From Hydra vulgaris (taxonomy: Eukaryota; Cnidaria; Hydrozoa; Anthoathecata; Hydridae), in assembly GCF_038396675.1 (NCBI RefSeq), contig NC_088933.1:12524501-12588500 (forward strand): a stretch of 64,000 nucleotides of DNA, in the 5' to 3' direction. Numbering within the stretch: position 1 is the stretch's first letter; each line of letters opens with the position of its first letter. Positions 37,505 through 48,465 of this stretch are shown piece after piece. Position numbers and translations under genes: made by a program. Under the pieces are notes generated by a model, which had not been told where the DNA came from, ran no database searches, and saw nothing but the letters and a program-made list of their open reading frames with translations.

Positions 37505-38260
37505 CTGACGATTTGACAATGACCGTCAATGGCTTTCGTCTCCCGATTGGCGGCGGCCTCCAAAACATTCTGCCTCTATAAAAAAGTTCTGGCGACAGCA
37601 GTTAATTGGGAGGCCGAAGCCATTGAAGGCGGTCTCCAAATCATCTTGCTTCCAAAAATGTTTTGACGGCAGCCGCCAGTGACTTCCACTTCCCGATGGG
37701 AGGCAACCTCCAAAATATTCTGCCTCTATAAAAAATTTCTGGCGTCAGCAGCCTAAAAGAAGGCAAGAGCCACTGAAGGCGTCCTCCAAACCGTCTTGCC
37801 TTCAAAATAACTTATGACAACGACCGTTATTGGTTTCTACCTCCCAATTGGCGGCAGCCTCCAAAACATTCTGCCTCAATAAAAATTTCTGGCTGGCGCA
37901 GCCAATTGGAAGGCAGAAGCCACTGGAGACGGCCTCCAAATTATCTTGCCTCCAAAATATCTTCAAACGGCGGCCATCAATGGCTTCCGGCTCCCGATTG
38001 GCGGTGGCCTCCAATACAAATAATGTCTCAAAATAAAGCTTCTGAATGCGGCCATCAAACGGGAGGCGGAAGCCACTTTAGGCAATTTCCAAATCACGTT
38101 GCCTCTAAAGTATCTTCTGACGGCGGCTCCCAGTGGCTTTCGCCTCCCGATTGGCGGTAGCATCCAAAAAATTCTGCCTCTAAAACAAATTTCTAACGGC
38201 GGCCTTCAATTGGGAGGCGGAATCATCTGGAGGTGGAAGCCAGAACATTCTGTAGGCAAA
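37505..38260. repeat. GC-rich satellite, ~152-bp period, about five copies
   Basis: The landmark CTGCCTCTATAAAAA recurs at about 37572, 37725 and 37876, and in degraded form at 38027 and 38178. Each monomer pairs a TGGCTTCCGCCTCCCGATTG block with its near-complement CAATTGGGAGGCGGAAGCCA, so single monomers can fold back. G+C is far above the surroundings. Short ORFs on both strands are by-products of the repetition. It sits immediately before a pogo-like pseudogene. Confidence 0.85.
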
Positions 38261-38339
38261 AAAAGTTTTGGGAAGCGGCCGCCAATAGCTGCGGAAGAAA
38301 CGTGGAGGCAAGAAGATTTCTGCCGTTTATCATGTCTGA

Positions 38340-39411
38340 ATCAGTTTAAAATAAATCTCTTTGGCTATGAGTGGACGAAGTCATTTTTAAAACAGCATAA
38401 AAATTTGACTAGTCTAATTTAGTTCTAACAAAAAAAAGTTTAGAGCTGACGTATCTGCTGTCGACATTAAAAACTACATGGACAATTTAAAAATAGTTAT
38501 TGAAGATGTTCCACCTTAATGTATATGGGTATAAGGATATTAATCTTACAGATATTCTAGGAAACAAAAGTGAGCTATGTAGGAGGAGCGCAAAATATGT
38601 GGAAAACATCTGCAATTATAGTAAAAGTGCAGTATTGTTCATGTTTCTAGAGAATGCTGAAAGAATTTTCTTGCTTCTGTATGTATTACTGTATTCTGTA
38701 TCTTTTATTACATATTGTACACAAGACAATATGTAATAAAATAATAATATAATAAATAAAAAATATATGTAATAAATAAATAAAAAATATGTGGTCCACT
38801 TGGATACTAAACGGGCTAACAACTCCAAAATTGGATGGATTGGTGCTGTATGTTTTGAGGTCTGGTTCAAATCAAGTATTTGTCCAGTATAAGAAACTGA
38901 AGTGGATCAAAAGTTATCATTGGGTATAACTTATCTCCACATTTCAGTTTACATGTGGTAAAGCTAAGTTAAGATCATAATTTTTGGTTTGTTTGCTCCA
39001 TCTAAATTCAACTTTGCTAACTCAACCATCGTATGATGCTTTATTTGCGGCTATGAAAAGATCATGGCGTGGAGTCTACATAAGGGCCTAAATTTTCAAC
39101 CAATTCTAATGATTATTTTCTAACACTGCTAAAAGTGTTATTGTCAAGTTTGGAAATAAATCAAGTATAGGATTTGATAGCTGGGTTTAAAAGTTATGGT
39201 ATTTATCCCTTGAATAAACAAAAACTGCTAGATTGCTTGCCTGAAAACCAGTCTATAGATAAAAATGTTGATGACAAAGATTTCCTTGAACAGTTAGAAA
39301 ATAAAGGACAGAGTTTCTTACTAAAGATTGTTCGAAAAAAAAGAAGAAAACCCAGCTGTCTACTGGGAAGAATGTTACGCTTCAAGATGTTGAAATTGTT
39401 ATTACAAAAAT
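38340..39411 (+). pseudogene. pogo/Tigger-like (DDE_1) transposase remnant
   Basis: Segments in several frames follow the order of a CENP-B/pogo-type transposase: FGYEWTKSFLKQHKNLTSL (38362-38419), ADVSAVDIKNYMDNLKIVIE then DVPP, INLTDILGNKSELCRRSAKY with SKSAVLFMF (38521-38690), STWILNGLTTPK (~38795), CLLHLNSTLLTQPSYDALFA then AMKRSWR (~38990-39060), and DLIAGFKSYGIYPLNKQKLL (39174-39411). The first catalytic Asp (normally NYDETNL) reads YKDINL, so the active site is lost. About 100 bp of AT-rich sequence at 38690-38790 interrupts it. Confidence 0.65.
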
Positions 39412-39915
39412 AATCTCCAAGTCCTCTAAATCAAAGAAAAACCGCACTACTGTTAAATTTAATTCTATATTTTTGAACTAGCATCGAGTGCTGAGATGAG
39501 TTTAACTGCAAAAAAAGACTCTGTCTTACGCATAGTCCGTGATGTCAGAGTTTTGTGATATCAAATGTAATTTTTCTAAACAATTATTTTTTTTAATTGA
39601 TTTTTCTTTTTCAACAGATTTCAGGAGTGTTTTAAATTGAAAACTAGGTAAATCTTAATGCAAACATAGATGAAAAACATACATGATTTTACTTGTTAAT
39701 GAAAAGCTGAGCTGTGGCTCAAGGGTACTAACCACTGAGCCACAGCTGTTAATTTTAGCTAAATGTTACATAACTGTTTATAAAAAATGCATTAAAGTAT
39801 TTTGTAATATTTAATTTAAATAGTTTAACAGTGTTGAAAAAAAATAAGTAAAAAAAAAATTGAATTTTACAAAAGCATTAAACATTCTTTTGTTCATTTA
39901 TTGTTATATTGTTTT
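39412..39915. other. Spacer and 3' flank of the next gene
   Basis: A small hairpin GAGCTGTGGCTCA...TGAGCCACAGCT lies at 39709-39748. AATAAA (minus strand, 39897-39902) probably serves the gene ending at 39916. Confidence 0.6.
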
Positions 39916-40470
39916 CTACAGGACATTTTCTTTACCAAACTTTTGAGCAAAACATTCTCTTTTTTCACAACTAGTCTGCGCTTCTTTACACATTGTAAGC
40001 AATGCTCCCAAAACAGCGATGTTTGATGAGCTATCAAATTTAATACAAGCATCGAAGCGTCGTTCACAAATATTCCTGCATAGTAGGTTTATTGCTTGCC
40101 GTTTCCTTACCAATATAGTTTGCTCTATTTTTTGGTGAAGTTGCTGGAACACTTTTTGAACTTTTTTTTCAGTATTGAGGATCAGTTCGTTTATTTCATT
40201 AATTGAACTGTTTCCAGTAGCCTTTTCTTTATTGACTCTGTTATGTAAAGAAGATCTAGACGAAGCGTTAAGTACGAGTGTTGCACGATTTATTTGCGAA
40301 GCATCAATTACCTGCACTGGTAACAGCTTGTCTCTCATGGAAATATTCTTATGACTTTCTTTTGTGGCGAACATGTTTGAATTCAAGAAACTATTCTTCT
40401 TGGCCTTATTGATTGTTATCGTTTTTGTAAATATTGAAGCAATAAGAAGCAATAAATAAACAATCCTCAT
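39916..40470 (-). CDS. Secreted cysteine-rich preproprotein, single exon, function unknown
   Basis: The 184-residue ORF begins with a signal peptide (MRIVYLLLLIASIFTKT, cleavage near residue 20). A basic/Ser-Asn-rich region of about 100 residues follows, with sequons including NAS and NSS. A multibasic RKR at 122-124 could be a furin-type site. The C-terminal ~60 residues hold all six cysteines of the mature part (131, 135, 142, 161, 168, 173), suggesting three disulfides. The chain does not match a family I recognise; it may be a taxon-restricted secreted peptide (defence, signalling or nematocyst roles are all speculative). A TATAAAA lies ~100 bp upstream of ATG and AATAAA 14 bp past the stop, supporting a real compact gene rather than a repeat ORF. 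Confidence 0.75.
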   Translation of the reverse strand: MRIVYLLLLIASIFTKTITINKAKKNSFLNSNMFATKESHKNISMRDKLLPVQVIDASQINRATLVLNASSRSSLHNRVNKEKATGNSSINEINELILNTEKKVQKVFQQLHQKIEQTILVRKRQAINLLCRNICERRFDACIKFDSSSNIAVLGALLTMCKEAQTSCEKRECFAQKFGKENVL

Positions 40471-40571
40471 TTTTCAGTTTTATTTACTTTGCAGAATGTC
40501 CACCTTTTAATATGCATGTATGGTTAAACTTCTTTATGTGCGGAAAGTATATCTTAAGGCAAATCTGCTTT

Positions 40572-40578
40572 TTTATAT
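40572..40578 (-). promoter_or_regulatory. TATA-box candidate for the secreted-protein gene
   Basis: TATAAAA on the minus strand about 100 bp before the ATG at 40470. In such AT-rich DNA chance occurrence is likely, so support is mainly positional. Confidence 0.35.
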
Positions 40579-40599
40579 GTTATTAACGAATTTTTCTGT

Positions 40600-42082
40600 T
40601 GTCATATCTTTGATTTGTATTGCAGCTATTAACATTTTGAATGGTTAAGTAAATGTTTCTTTTCTTAAGTAAGTGTTTCTTTTTCCTTTTTAATCCGTAA
40701 AATACAAAAGATTAGCAATTAATAGTAATAAGAAAAAGCAATAAGACTTAAATTTTTTACTTAAAGCTAAAATACTCTTTTGTTTTTCTCCATACTTTTG
40801 AAGTGGTGCTTGAATAACAACATATATGTTATTATAGTTAAGTATACTTTACTATAAAATACTGAATTTTGATGCTTTTAAATATTAAAAAAAACAAGTT
40901 CTCAGGAGATATAAGAAAAGATAATGGAGACAAGTTAAAACTAAGAAATGAAAATCGGTTTAAAATAATAACAGTTAATACATTCGTCTAATGAATTAAA
41001 TATAATTATTATAATTAAAACTTAACTCTTGAGTCACAATTCTTCGTCTCAAGATGTTACAAGACTTGTGACTTTTCCCGTAACAATTAGTTTGAGTTGC
41101 AGTTCTTTGATGCATTTTTTTTTCAAACAAATATTATCATATAGTCCGTTAACATCCAACAATATTGCAATAACATTCATCTTTACAATATAACTAGTAA
41201 CGATAAAAGGCAGTACAGCGTTTTATTTTTTTTTAATAAATAAAATCAAGAACTAACAAATGATTTGAAAACTATTAACAAACAAATAAATAAATTAATT
41301 TCTAAAGTTGCTTTAAACAAGCCAAGAATTAAACTAATACCACACATGCACACGCAACACTTTTTCAAAGAAAACAAAGCAAACCAAATTAAGCATAAAC
41401 GTTGTTGACAAAGTTGTTTTTTTGGTAGAGTTTTTTTCGGGATTTCTATTAAATAATTGGTCAACTAACTTTATTTTATTTTTTGTTTCCATAAATATAT
41501 TTTGTTTCAATATAACTACTATACTGCAGACTAAAATTTATTACATCACTTTATTATTGTACCATTAAATTAACATGTTGCATTATTTTTCAAAAAGCCT
41601 GTTTCTTGCAAATTGTTATCCTTGGGTATGGCGGGGAGGGGTTATTATACTCCTTACCCTCTTCCCCCGTAAATAATTAATCATCAAAACCCAATGGTAT
41701 TGACATAAATAGTGTACCAAATAAACCCAATTACGTTTGCATATAATATAAACGTATAATTTTCCAATAATTTTATCAGGCCATATTTTTAATTATGAAG
41801 AATAATAATTTTAAAGGATTTTTGAAGTTTTTTTAAATAAATTTTATTCATTATTCTTTGTAAGTAGTAATTTATATATAATTTTATCTAAAATATTTTT
41901 TTAATATTTTTTCAACTTAATTTATATTCATTAAAAAATTTTAAATTACATAGACTAATCTCATAGGGTTCAAAAATTGTGACTATATAAGGTTTGCACC
42001 CTTCTTAAATTTAGGGGTTTACAAATTTTATAAGATCATTATTTTTGAACGCTCAGAGATAATTGTATAAAATTTTATACTT
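40600..42082. other. No gene recognised
   Basis: A 72-residue minus ORF (41246-41464) has a hydrophobic, Cys-containing centre but no start context or family support. Confidence 0.4.
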
Positions 42083-42349
42083 GATAATAAATATAAACAA
42101 GTTGAAAAAATTTTAAAAAATATTTTATTAACTTGTTGTTCTCATGCTGGGGGCACATGTGGCCGAAATGTTCGGGCTTTTTGGTTCCCAGGCTCCAATC
42201 ATTGCAACCCCAACGTCAAGCACCCTCATTTCACACAAGCATAAACATATAAGTATTTGGAGTTTGCTCCATGTCTGGAAGTTAGCATGAGAACAACAAG
42301 TTAATAAAATATTTTTTAAAATTTTTTCAACTTGTTTATATTTATTATC
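42083..42349. repeat. Fold-back element with perfect 66-bp arms
   Basis: The arms 42083-42148 and 42284-42349 are exact reverse complements, by eye over all 66 bases. The 135-bp loop is GC-richer (GGGGGCACATGTGGCCGAAA, CCCAGGCTCCAATC). Part of the loop resembles 62860-62880 (CCAGGCTCCAATCA), so it belongs to a dispersed family. Perfect arms imply recent origin or conversion. Confidence 0.85.
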
Positions 42350-42377
42350 TCAAAAAACAAAAAAACTTGATCCGCTC

Positions 42378-42497
<120 letters not shown>

Positions 42498-42869
42498 ACT
42501 TGTTTTTTTTTTGACGAAAAGTTTGATGTTGAAAATATTTTACAACGTCAAACTTTTCTGTAATTCATTTTGTTTATAAACAATGAAATATATTTTTAAA
42601 AAAAATTATAATAATTTAGTAATTAAAAAAATCGAAAATATATCCTAATTTTTCAAAATCAAATCAATTCAATATGACACAGATAAAATAAACACAATTG
42701 CTTAATCTATTTTTGACGTCATAACAATTGCCTTGTCAATATTGACATAATATAATTCCACTAGTTCCACATAGCATAATTCCACTAGTTTATTTTGTTA
42801 AAGTGTCTAAATTATTTAACTTCATAAAACGGTTTTTTAAGTTTTTTTATGAAAAGTTATGAAAAATAA

Positions 42870-43088
<219 letters not shown>

Positions 43089-43461
43089 ACAACGTTTTTT
43101 TTTTGTTTGTTTTATTATTTATGTTTTATATTATATATTTAAGATTCTTTTATTTTTCACCTATGAAGAAACACCATTTTATCATATTATTACGATGATG
43201 TTGCTGAACTTTGTTGGTTCCAAATCTGTTTAACACCATTTTACCAGCGTTATTTACCATTTTATTATTCTAATAATACCCCGTTCATACTGACGATAAA
43301 ACACGTTTTAATTGTCGTATTTTAAACGCGTTTTACATTTTACTATTCTCATCAAATTTAAAATTGGTTTTAATTAAAACACGCAACGTTAAAAGTTGTT
43401 TTAATAAAACAACGTCGCGAGGTTGTTTTAATTGCGTTTTATTACCCTGAACTGTTTTTAA

Positions 43462-43820
43462 ATGGCGGAGGAAAAAGCTGTTGCTGAAGAAAAAGTTAAA
43501 TCTAGAAAGAGAGCTAGACATTGGGATGATGAGGAAACAAAAATACTAATTAGTAAATGGTCAGAAGATAATATCCAAGAAAAGTTGAAGTCATGCACAA
43601 GGTTTTGTTTTGTTTTTTTCAGTTAAGTTGGATCAAATTGAAATAACTTGTTAAATAAAATCAAACCACTCGTTACTAAATAGTTTAAATAAATCACAAA
43701 TAGACAAGAAGTGATTACGAATTACATTAATATTGAATAAACAAGGAAATGAATGTTTATAAATTGTACTTTTTACAACAAGATATTTATTTCTCTTTGA
43801 TAGTTAGCACAATATATATA

Positions 43821-43882
<62 letters not shown>

Positions 43883-44682
43883 CTTCATATTTTTTGGATT
43901 TTAGAAAAGGAAAAATTTGGGAGGAAATTTTGCTATTCTTGCAAGCTTCTGGATATGAAGACAGAGATAAAGAGATGTGTAAAACAAGAATTCACACATT
44001 GACAAGTGCATATCGCAATTATATTGATAATAAACGAAATACAAGTGGGACTGGTCCTTCCAAAAAACCATCCTGCTTTGATGAAATTGATAAGGTTCTT
44101 AGTGACAAACCAACCACATTACCAACTTTTTTGAAAAGTTCCTCAGGCATGAATGTTATTATTGAAAAAACTGCAGAAGTGAATAATTTTAATAATTGTG
44201 TTAATGAGTTAGTAAACTGTGAACATATAGACATTGAAACTACTCCGTCAAGTTCTAAATCTGAAGAGTTGGTAAAAAAAGATAATAGTTTTTACTTTAA
44301 AAAATCCAAAAAGAAAAAATCAAGAAGTGAGGTAATGTTTGAACAATTAAATGCCACTGTTAATAAATTTATGACCTCTCAGGCTGATATTGATCATAAA
44401 ATTTTAGAAAGTATTTTAGAAAACCACAAACAAGAAGAATCATGTGTTATATTAAAAGTTCGTCAAGTTGAAGATTTATATTTTATTGAAATAGAACTTT
44501 CATTGGCAGATTTGACACTAGAAAAACTTACTTGCACAATAAAAGAGGAATTTTCAGTTCAAGATAATGCATCTTTATTGATTACCAAGTTACCAAATGT
44601 ACTTATCCGAAATGATAAGGATGTTAAACGTCTTAAAAGTGGGACTGAGATAGAGTTTTTAATTATGATTAAAAAAATGTGA
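43462..44682 (+). CDS. Harbinger Myb/SANT-like DNA-binding protein, 2 exons
   Basis: Exon 1 (43462-43601) and exon 2 (43905-44682) join in phase (2 + 1 bases) with GT..AG ends, giving about 305 residues. The N-terminal trihelix-type Myb/SANT domain runs from HWDDEETKILISKWSEDNI through KGKIWEEILLFLQASGYE and CKTRIHTLTSAYRNYIDNK. An acidic-to-basic linker with a KKSKKKKSR nuclear-localisation-like run follows, then a helical stretch (MFEQLNATVNKFM). The last ~85 residues look like a beta-grasp fold (LTLEKLTCTIKEEF, LPNVLIRNDKDVKRLKSGTE). In known Harbinger systems this partner carries the transposase into the nucleus and to the termini. No damage is visible. Confidence 0.85.
43812..43880. repeat. 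(TA)n array in the Myb-gene intron
   Basis: About 70 bp of TA, 25 bp before the splice acceptor. Confidence 0.9.
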
Positions 44683-44767
44683 AGCAATTTCTTTGTTTTG
44701 TTATTTTTTTCTCAAAATAAAATAAACCATGCCTTTTACAACATTGTTTGAAAAAAATCATTTACAA

Positions 44768-45967
44768 CTAAACAGTTGTAAAATAATGTTTTTTTATGGA
44801 ATTTCTAATAAACTCAGCTTTATTGTCAAGTTCAATGCAACTGTGGTTTAATATAGGGTTTACTAAGTCAATTTCTGTTTGTTCAATCCATTCATTTAAA
44901 TACTTTTGCTTTGTCAAAGTACAGAAGTTATGTAGTATACAACATGTTGCAACAATATTGACTGTGTGTTCAACTGTTGTATCTAATCTCTTTAAAAGAC
45001 ATTGAAATCGACCTTTTAATCTTCCAAATCCATTCTCCACCACCACACGACATTTACTAAGAGAAACGTTAAACTTTGCTTCTTCTATACTAAGATTTCC
45101 ACGATCTGAGTAAGGTTTCATAAGCCAATTTTTAAGGGGATATGCTGAATCACCAAGGATAAGAGGACCAATTTCAATATTATCAATTATTTTAGATAAG
45201 TTTGTAGGTAAAAAGGTTCTAGCCAGACACTCTTTATATAAGGGAGAATTTTTAAAAACCCTTGAATCGTGTGATTTGCCAGTCCACCCTACAAAAATAT
45301 CTCTAAATAAATACTTGCTGTCTACCAATCCCTGTAAAATAATGGAGTGATATTCTTTTCTGTTTATATAGTCCTCTGAATTTTTATGAGGAGCCTTTAT
45401 TCTTATGTGACATCCATCAACTGCTCCAACTACTTGTGGAAAACCATATAATTTTTCAAAACTTACTATAATCTCCATTGTTTCTTCCCTTGAGGGTAAG
45501 GAAATGTATTTCTTCATTAAGTTATCAACAAAATGTTTACAAATTCTGTGAACTATTGTACAAACAGTTGATTTTCCTAAGCCAAATAAATTGGCTATTG
45601 TTCGGTAATCTGCAGATCCACTTAAAAAGTAAAGTGTCACAGCTAACTTCATTTCTAAAGGCAAAGATTTACGAAAGTTAGTGCCTTGTATAGGCATAAA
45701 AGGTGAAACTTCCTTGCACAGATAATTAAAGGCTGCTTTAGACATTCTTATGTTTTTTATCCAATCATCTTCGTTCCAACAGTTTACCATTGTTTCGTAC
45801 CAAAAGCTTTGACTGCGAGGTTTAGTCCAAATTTTTCTGTAAACCGCAAAATTATAAGCAGTAATACAGTTTATCAGTATGTGCTGCAATTGCAGTCTTC
45901 TTTTTTTCCTTGATATGTACAATAATACTCGTAACTTCGAGATCAAGTTTTTCTTTGAGAGCGCCAT
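44768..45967 (-). CDS. PIF/Harbinger transposase (DDE_Tnp_4, HARBI1-like), intact
   Basis: An uninterrupted 399-residue ORF of normal family length. A helix-turn-helix lies at ~100-145 (LPLEMKLAVTLYFLSGSADY, GLGKSTVCTIVHRIC). The catalytic triad is visible as D184 in VGAVDGCHIRI, D273 in ILGDSAYPLKNWLM and E311 in VVVENGFGRLKGRFQCL, with 37 residues between the second D and E. HDSRVFKNSPLY and ATCCILHNFC are also family hallmarks. It has one exon, starts 130 bp from the right terminus and is convergent with the Myb-like partner. All recognisable key residues are present, so this copy could be functional. Confidence 0.92.
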   Translation of the reverse strand: MALSKKNLISKLRVLLYISRKKRRLQLQHILINCITAYNFAVYRKIWTKPRSQSFWYETMVNCWNEDDWIKNIRMSKAAFNYLCKEVSPFMPIQGTNFRKSLPLEMKLAVTLYFLSGSADYRTIANLFGLGKSTVCTIVHRICKHFVDNLMKKYISLPSREETMEIIVSFEKLYGFPQVVGAVDGCHIRIKAPHKNSEDYINRKEYHSIILQGLVDSKYLFRDIFVGWTGKSHDSRVFKNSPLYKECLARTFLPTNLSKIIDNIEIGPLILGDSAYPLKNWLMKPYSDRGNLSIEEAKFNVSLSKCRVVVENGFGRLKGRFQCLLKRLDTTVEHTVNIVATCCILHNFCTLTKQKYLNEWIEQTEIDLVNPILNHSCIELDNKAEFIRNSIKKHYFTTV

Positions 45968-46100
45968 TTTCGAACGTTAATATAAATACTAAAGAACGTT
46001 CAATCTGAACGCAAGAAAACTGAAAACATGTTTATTATAAAACTATGTTTACATTAAAACATGTTTATTTAAAACAGAATTTAGTGTGAACTGGGTATAA

Positions 46101-47610
46101 GCAAGGAGAAAAATTTTCTTAACATTTAAACATAAAACAACCAATGTTTGATACCTTTAGTTTGTAAATATTCAATGCTTTCCTTTCTTAACCGAAATGT
46201 TATTGATTTTACAAGTTGTCAAGAAAGACTCTTAGATTTGGCTATTCTTTCCATTGAATGTCAACTTAAATGTCATCTTAACTAATTAATTTTTACTTTT
46301 ACACATTACCCTAATGAAAGTAGTATACCACTTTAGCTACTACTCTCCTATAATGAGATTGTTCTACTACTTATATGACTGTATATAATACTTATATTTA
46401 GAAGAATGAACCTTGACTCTTTGAAGAAAGAAAGTTAAATGTCATATTTAAAAGTGTGTGTCGGGAATAAGAACACAAATTTATTGAAACTCTATTAGCA
46501 ATCACAGTATCAATCACAGTTGTCTAAAATGGAGTCATAATTATTTGGAAATGACCCGAAAAATCTATTGGAGATGTATTTCTATTGGTACCGGGGAACA
46601 TTTTAAAGCAAAAATTTTAATTACGTTGGCAGGAGAAAGTTGTATAATAAAATATTTGTCTAAATACCGTAAAACAGTGTGACTTTGATAGTAAAGGTGA
46701 CTTTGATAATTTTGCCAGTTAGTTATAAAAGTATCGGCCTTAAAATGTAATTGCAAAATAAACAACTAATACTATTTTTTTTTCTATTATATAATTGTAT
46801 ACTGCGTATATTTTTGAAATTATTATGATTGTGAAGTAGCTCATACTCGTGCAAATGTTTTGGGATTAACTTGACCTAAACAACAAAAATAATGACTTTT
46901 AAATGTCACCGAAAAATGCCCAAAATCTTAGGATTTTCATTTTTTGGGATAAGTTGCTTTTTAAAAATCCATATTTAAATGTTTAAGTGCTACATTCCAG
47001 TTATAATACTACTGGAATATACCACTCGTCAGTTATTTTCATCAGTTATATACTCTTCACTATATCAGATACAGGCTGCAAAGAAAAAAAACGTTGACAA
47101 AATGCGCTAAGTGTATCAGATTTGCTACCAGCAGACAGAACATTACTATATAGTATTTCAAACATTGCTTTTTATATTATACACATATATATTATAACAT
47201 CCTATATTGCTATTTTTAGCATATTAACATTAAATTGTTTTTTGTTTTTTTTTGTCCATTTTGTGGATATAATCGATAATGATATTGTTTTCTAAATTGA
47301 TAATTTTACCAATAATGTGTCATAAATTTGCTTGTATATTGTGTCCTAATTGAGTAAAACTTCAAAAAAAATTGTTAATGACACTTGTGAAGAGAGTTAA
47401 ATTAATAAGCCATAAGGAATTAATAGGTTATCGAAGTTACAACAAACTAGAGATTGATAACTTTTTATACTTAAAAAAAAAACTAGTACGACCATATAAG
47501 AAAAAAAAAACTAATGAAATCCTATAAAGGAAAGGTATAATGTAATAATGGAAAAAAAAATCAGAGAAAAATGTTATAACAAAAAGCATTATTGCAAAAA
47601 TGCTCAAAAC
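46101..47610. other. No gene recognised
   Basis: AT-rich with short ORFs only. Confidence 0.45.
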
Positions 47611-47616
47611 TATCAA

Positions 47617-47730
47617 AATCCGTTTTACGGTAATACCGTTTTACGGTAATACCAAAATCCGTTTTACGGTAATACCAAAATCCGTTTTACGGTAATACCA
47701 AAACTATCAAAATACCGTTTTACGGTAACA
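47617..47730. repeat. Tandem repeat of a palindromic CCGTTTTACGG unit
   Basis: Five copies of CCGTTTTACGGTAA spaced 18-34 bp apart, three in AAAATCCGTTTTACGGTAAT-type units. Each core is itself an inverted repeat (CCGT/ACGG). Confidence 0.85.
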
Positions 47731-47763
47731 AAATCTTTTGAAAAAATTGCGCTAATTGGAGCG

Positions 47764-47808
47764 CTTGGCAGTAAAAGTGCATTTTCGAAATGCGTCTTCA
47801 CTGCCAAG
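47764..47808. repeat. Imperfect 45-bp hairpin
   Basis: CTTGGCAGT...GTGCATTTTCGAAATGC...CACTGCCAAG. Confidence 0.75.
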
Positions 47809-48055
47809 ACTCAATACAAACAACCTTTTTTAAGTTTTAAAAGTTGCAATTATAAAAAATCAACTTCTCTAAGGGTTAAATCAAAATTAGATTTTAATGA
47901 AGAGTTTTTACATTTAATCTAATACTACTAAAAAATCAATAAACATCGCATTCTTTAACACAGAACATTTAAAAAAACGGTGTTATATTTGTAAGTATAT
48001 AAACTGAATAAAAAGATTGCTAAATCAATTCAGTTTGAAACTATAAGTAAATAAT

Positions 48056-48061
48056 TTAGCA
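48056..48061. repeat. Polinton target-site duplication, left
   Basis: TTAGCA immediately before the element; the right copy is TTGGCA at 62317-62322 (one difference). Six bases is the length known for Polintons. Confidence 0.7.
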
Positions 48062-48459
48062 AGTAGTATAAAGTCCCGATTCTGGACCAAAAAAAAAAGC
48101 TTCATCATAACCTTAATCTATATATAAATTATGGTTACATCACAACCATAATTTTTAAGCTAAAATAAAAAATATATACAAAAAAAAAAAAAAAAATTAT
48201 GGTTGTTATACAGCCATAATCTATTAATATATTATGGTTACATCACAACCTTAATTTCTGAGCCAAAATAAAAAAAATATATAAAAAATATAAAAATAAA
48301 ATTATGGTTGTATCATAACCATAAATTCTAAGCTAAATTATGTTTGTTATACAAACATAATTTCTAAGCCAAATAAAAATAAAAATTACATCTGAACAAA
48401 TTTTTCATGCGTAATAGTAAAATTATCCTATTAAAGCATAAAAACTGCCAGATTTTCCA
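48062..48459 (+). repeat. Polinton left terminal inverted repeat
   Basis: About 400 bp matching 61945-62316 in reverse complement. The interior is a run of small palindromes (TTATGGTTACATCACAACCATAA and the TTATGTTTGTTATACAAACATAA type). Confidence 0.85.
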
Positions 48460-48465
48460 ATTTAA

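Larger units (their letters stand above)
43277..46097. mobile_element. PIF/Harbinger transposon, structurally complete
   Basis: The left end TACCCCGTTCATACT and the right end (reverse complement TACCCAGTTCACACT) are terminal inverted repeats. They are flanked by TAA on both sides (43274-43276 and 46098-46100), the 3-bp target duplication typical of the superfamily. Inside are the two diagnostic genes, Myb/SANT-like (+) and DDE transposase (-), convergent with only ~85 bp between their stops. The intron of the first gene holds a (TA)n array. Length is 2.82 kb. Confidence 0.92.

Noticed and set aside
37802-38422. ORFs on both strands across the satellite
   Set aside because: Overlapping frames produced by a self-complementary GC-rich repeat; no domain resemblance.
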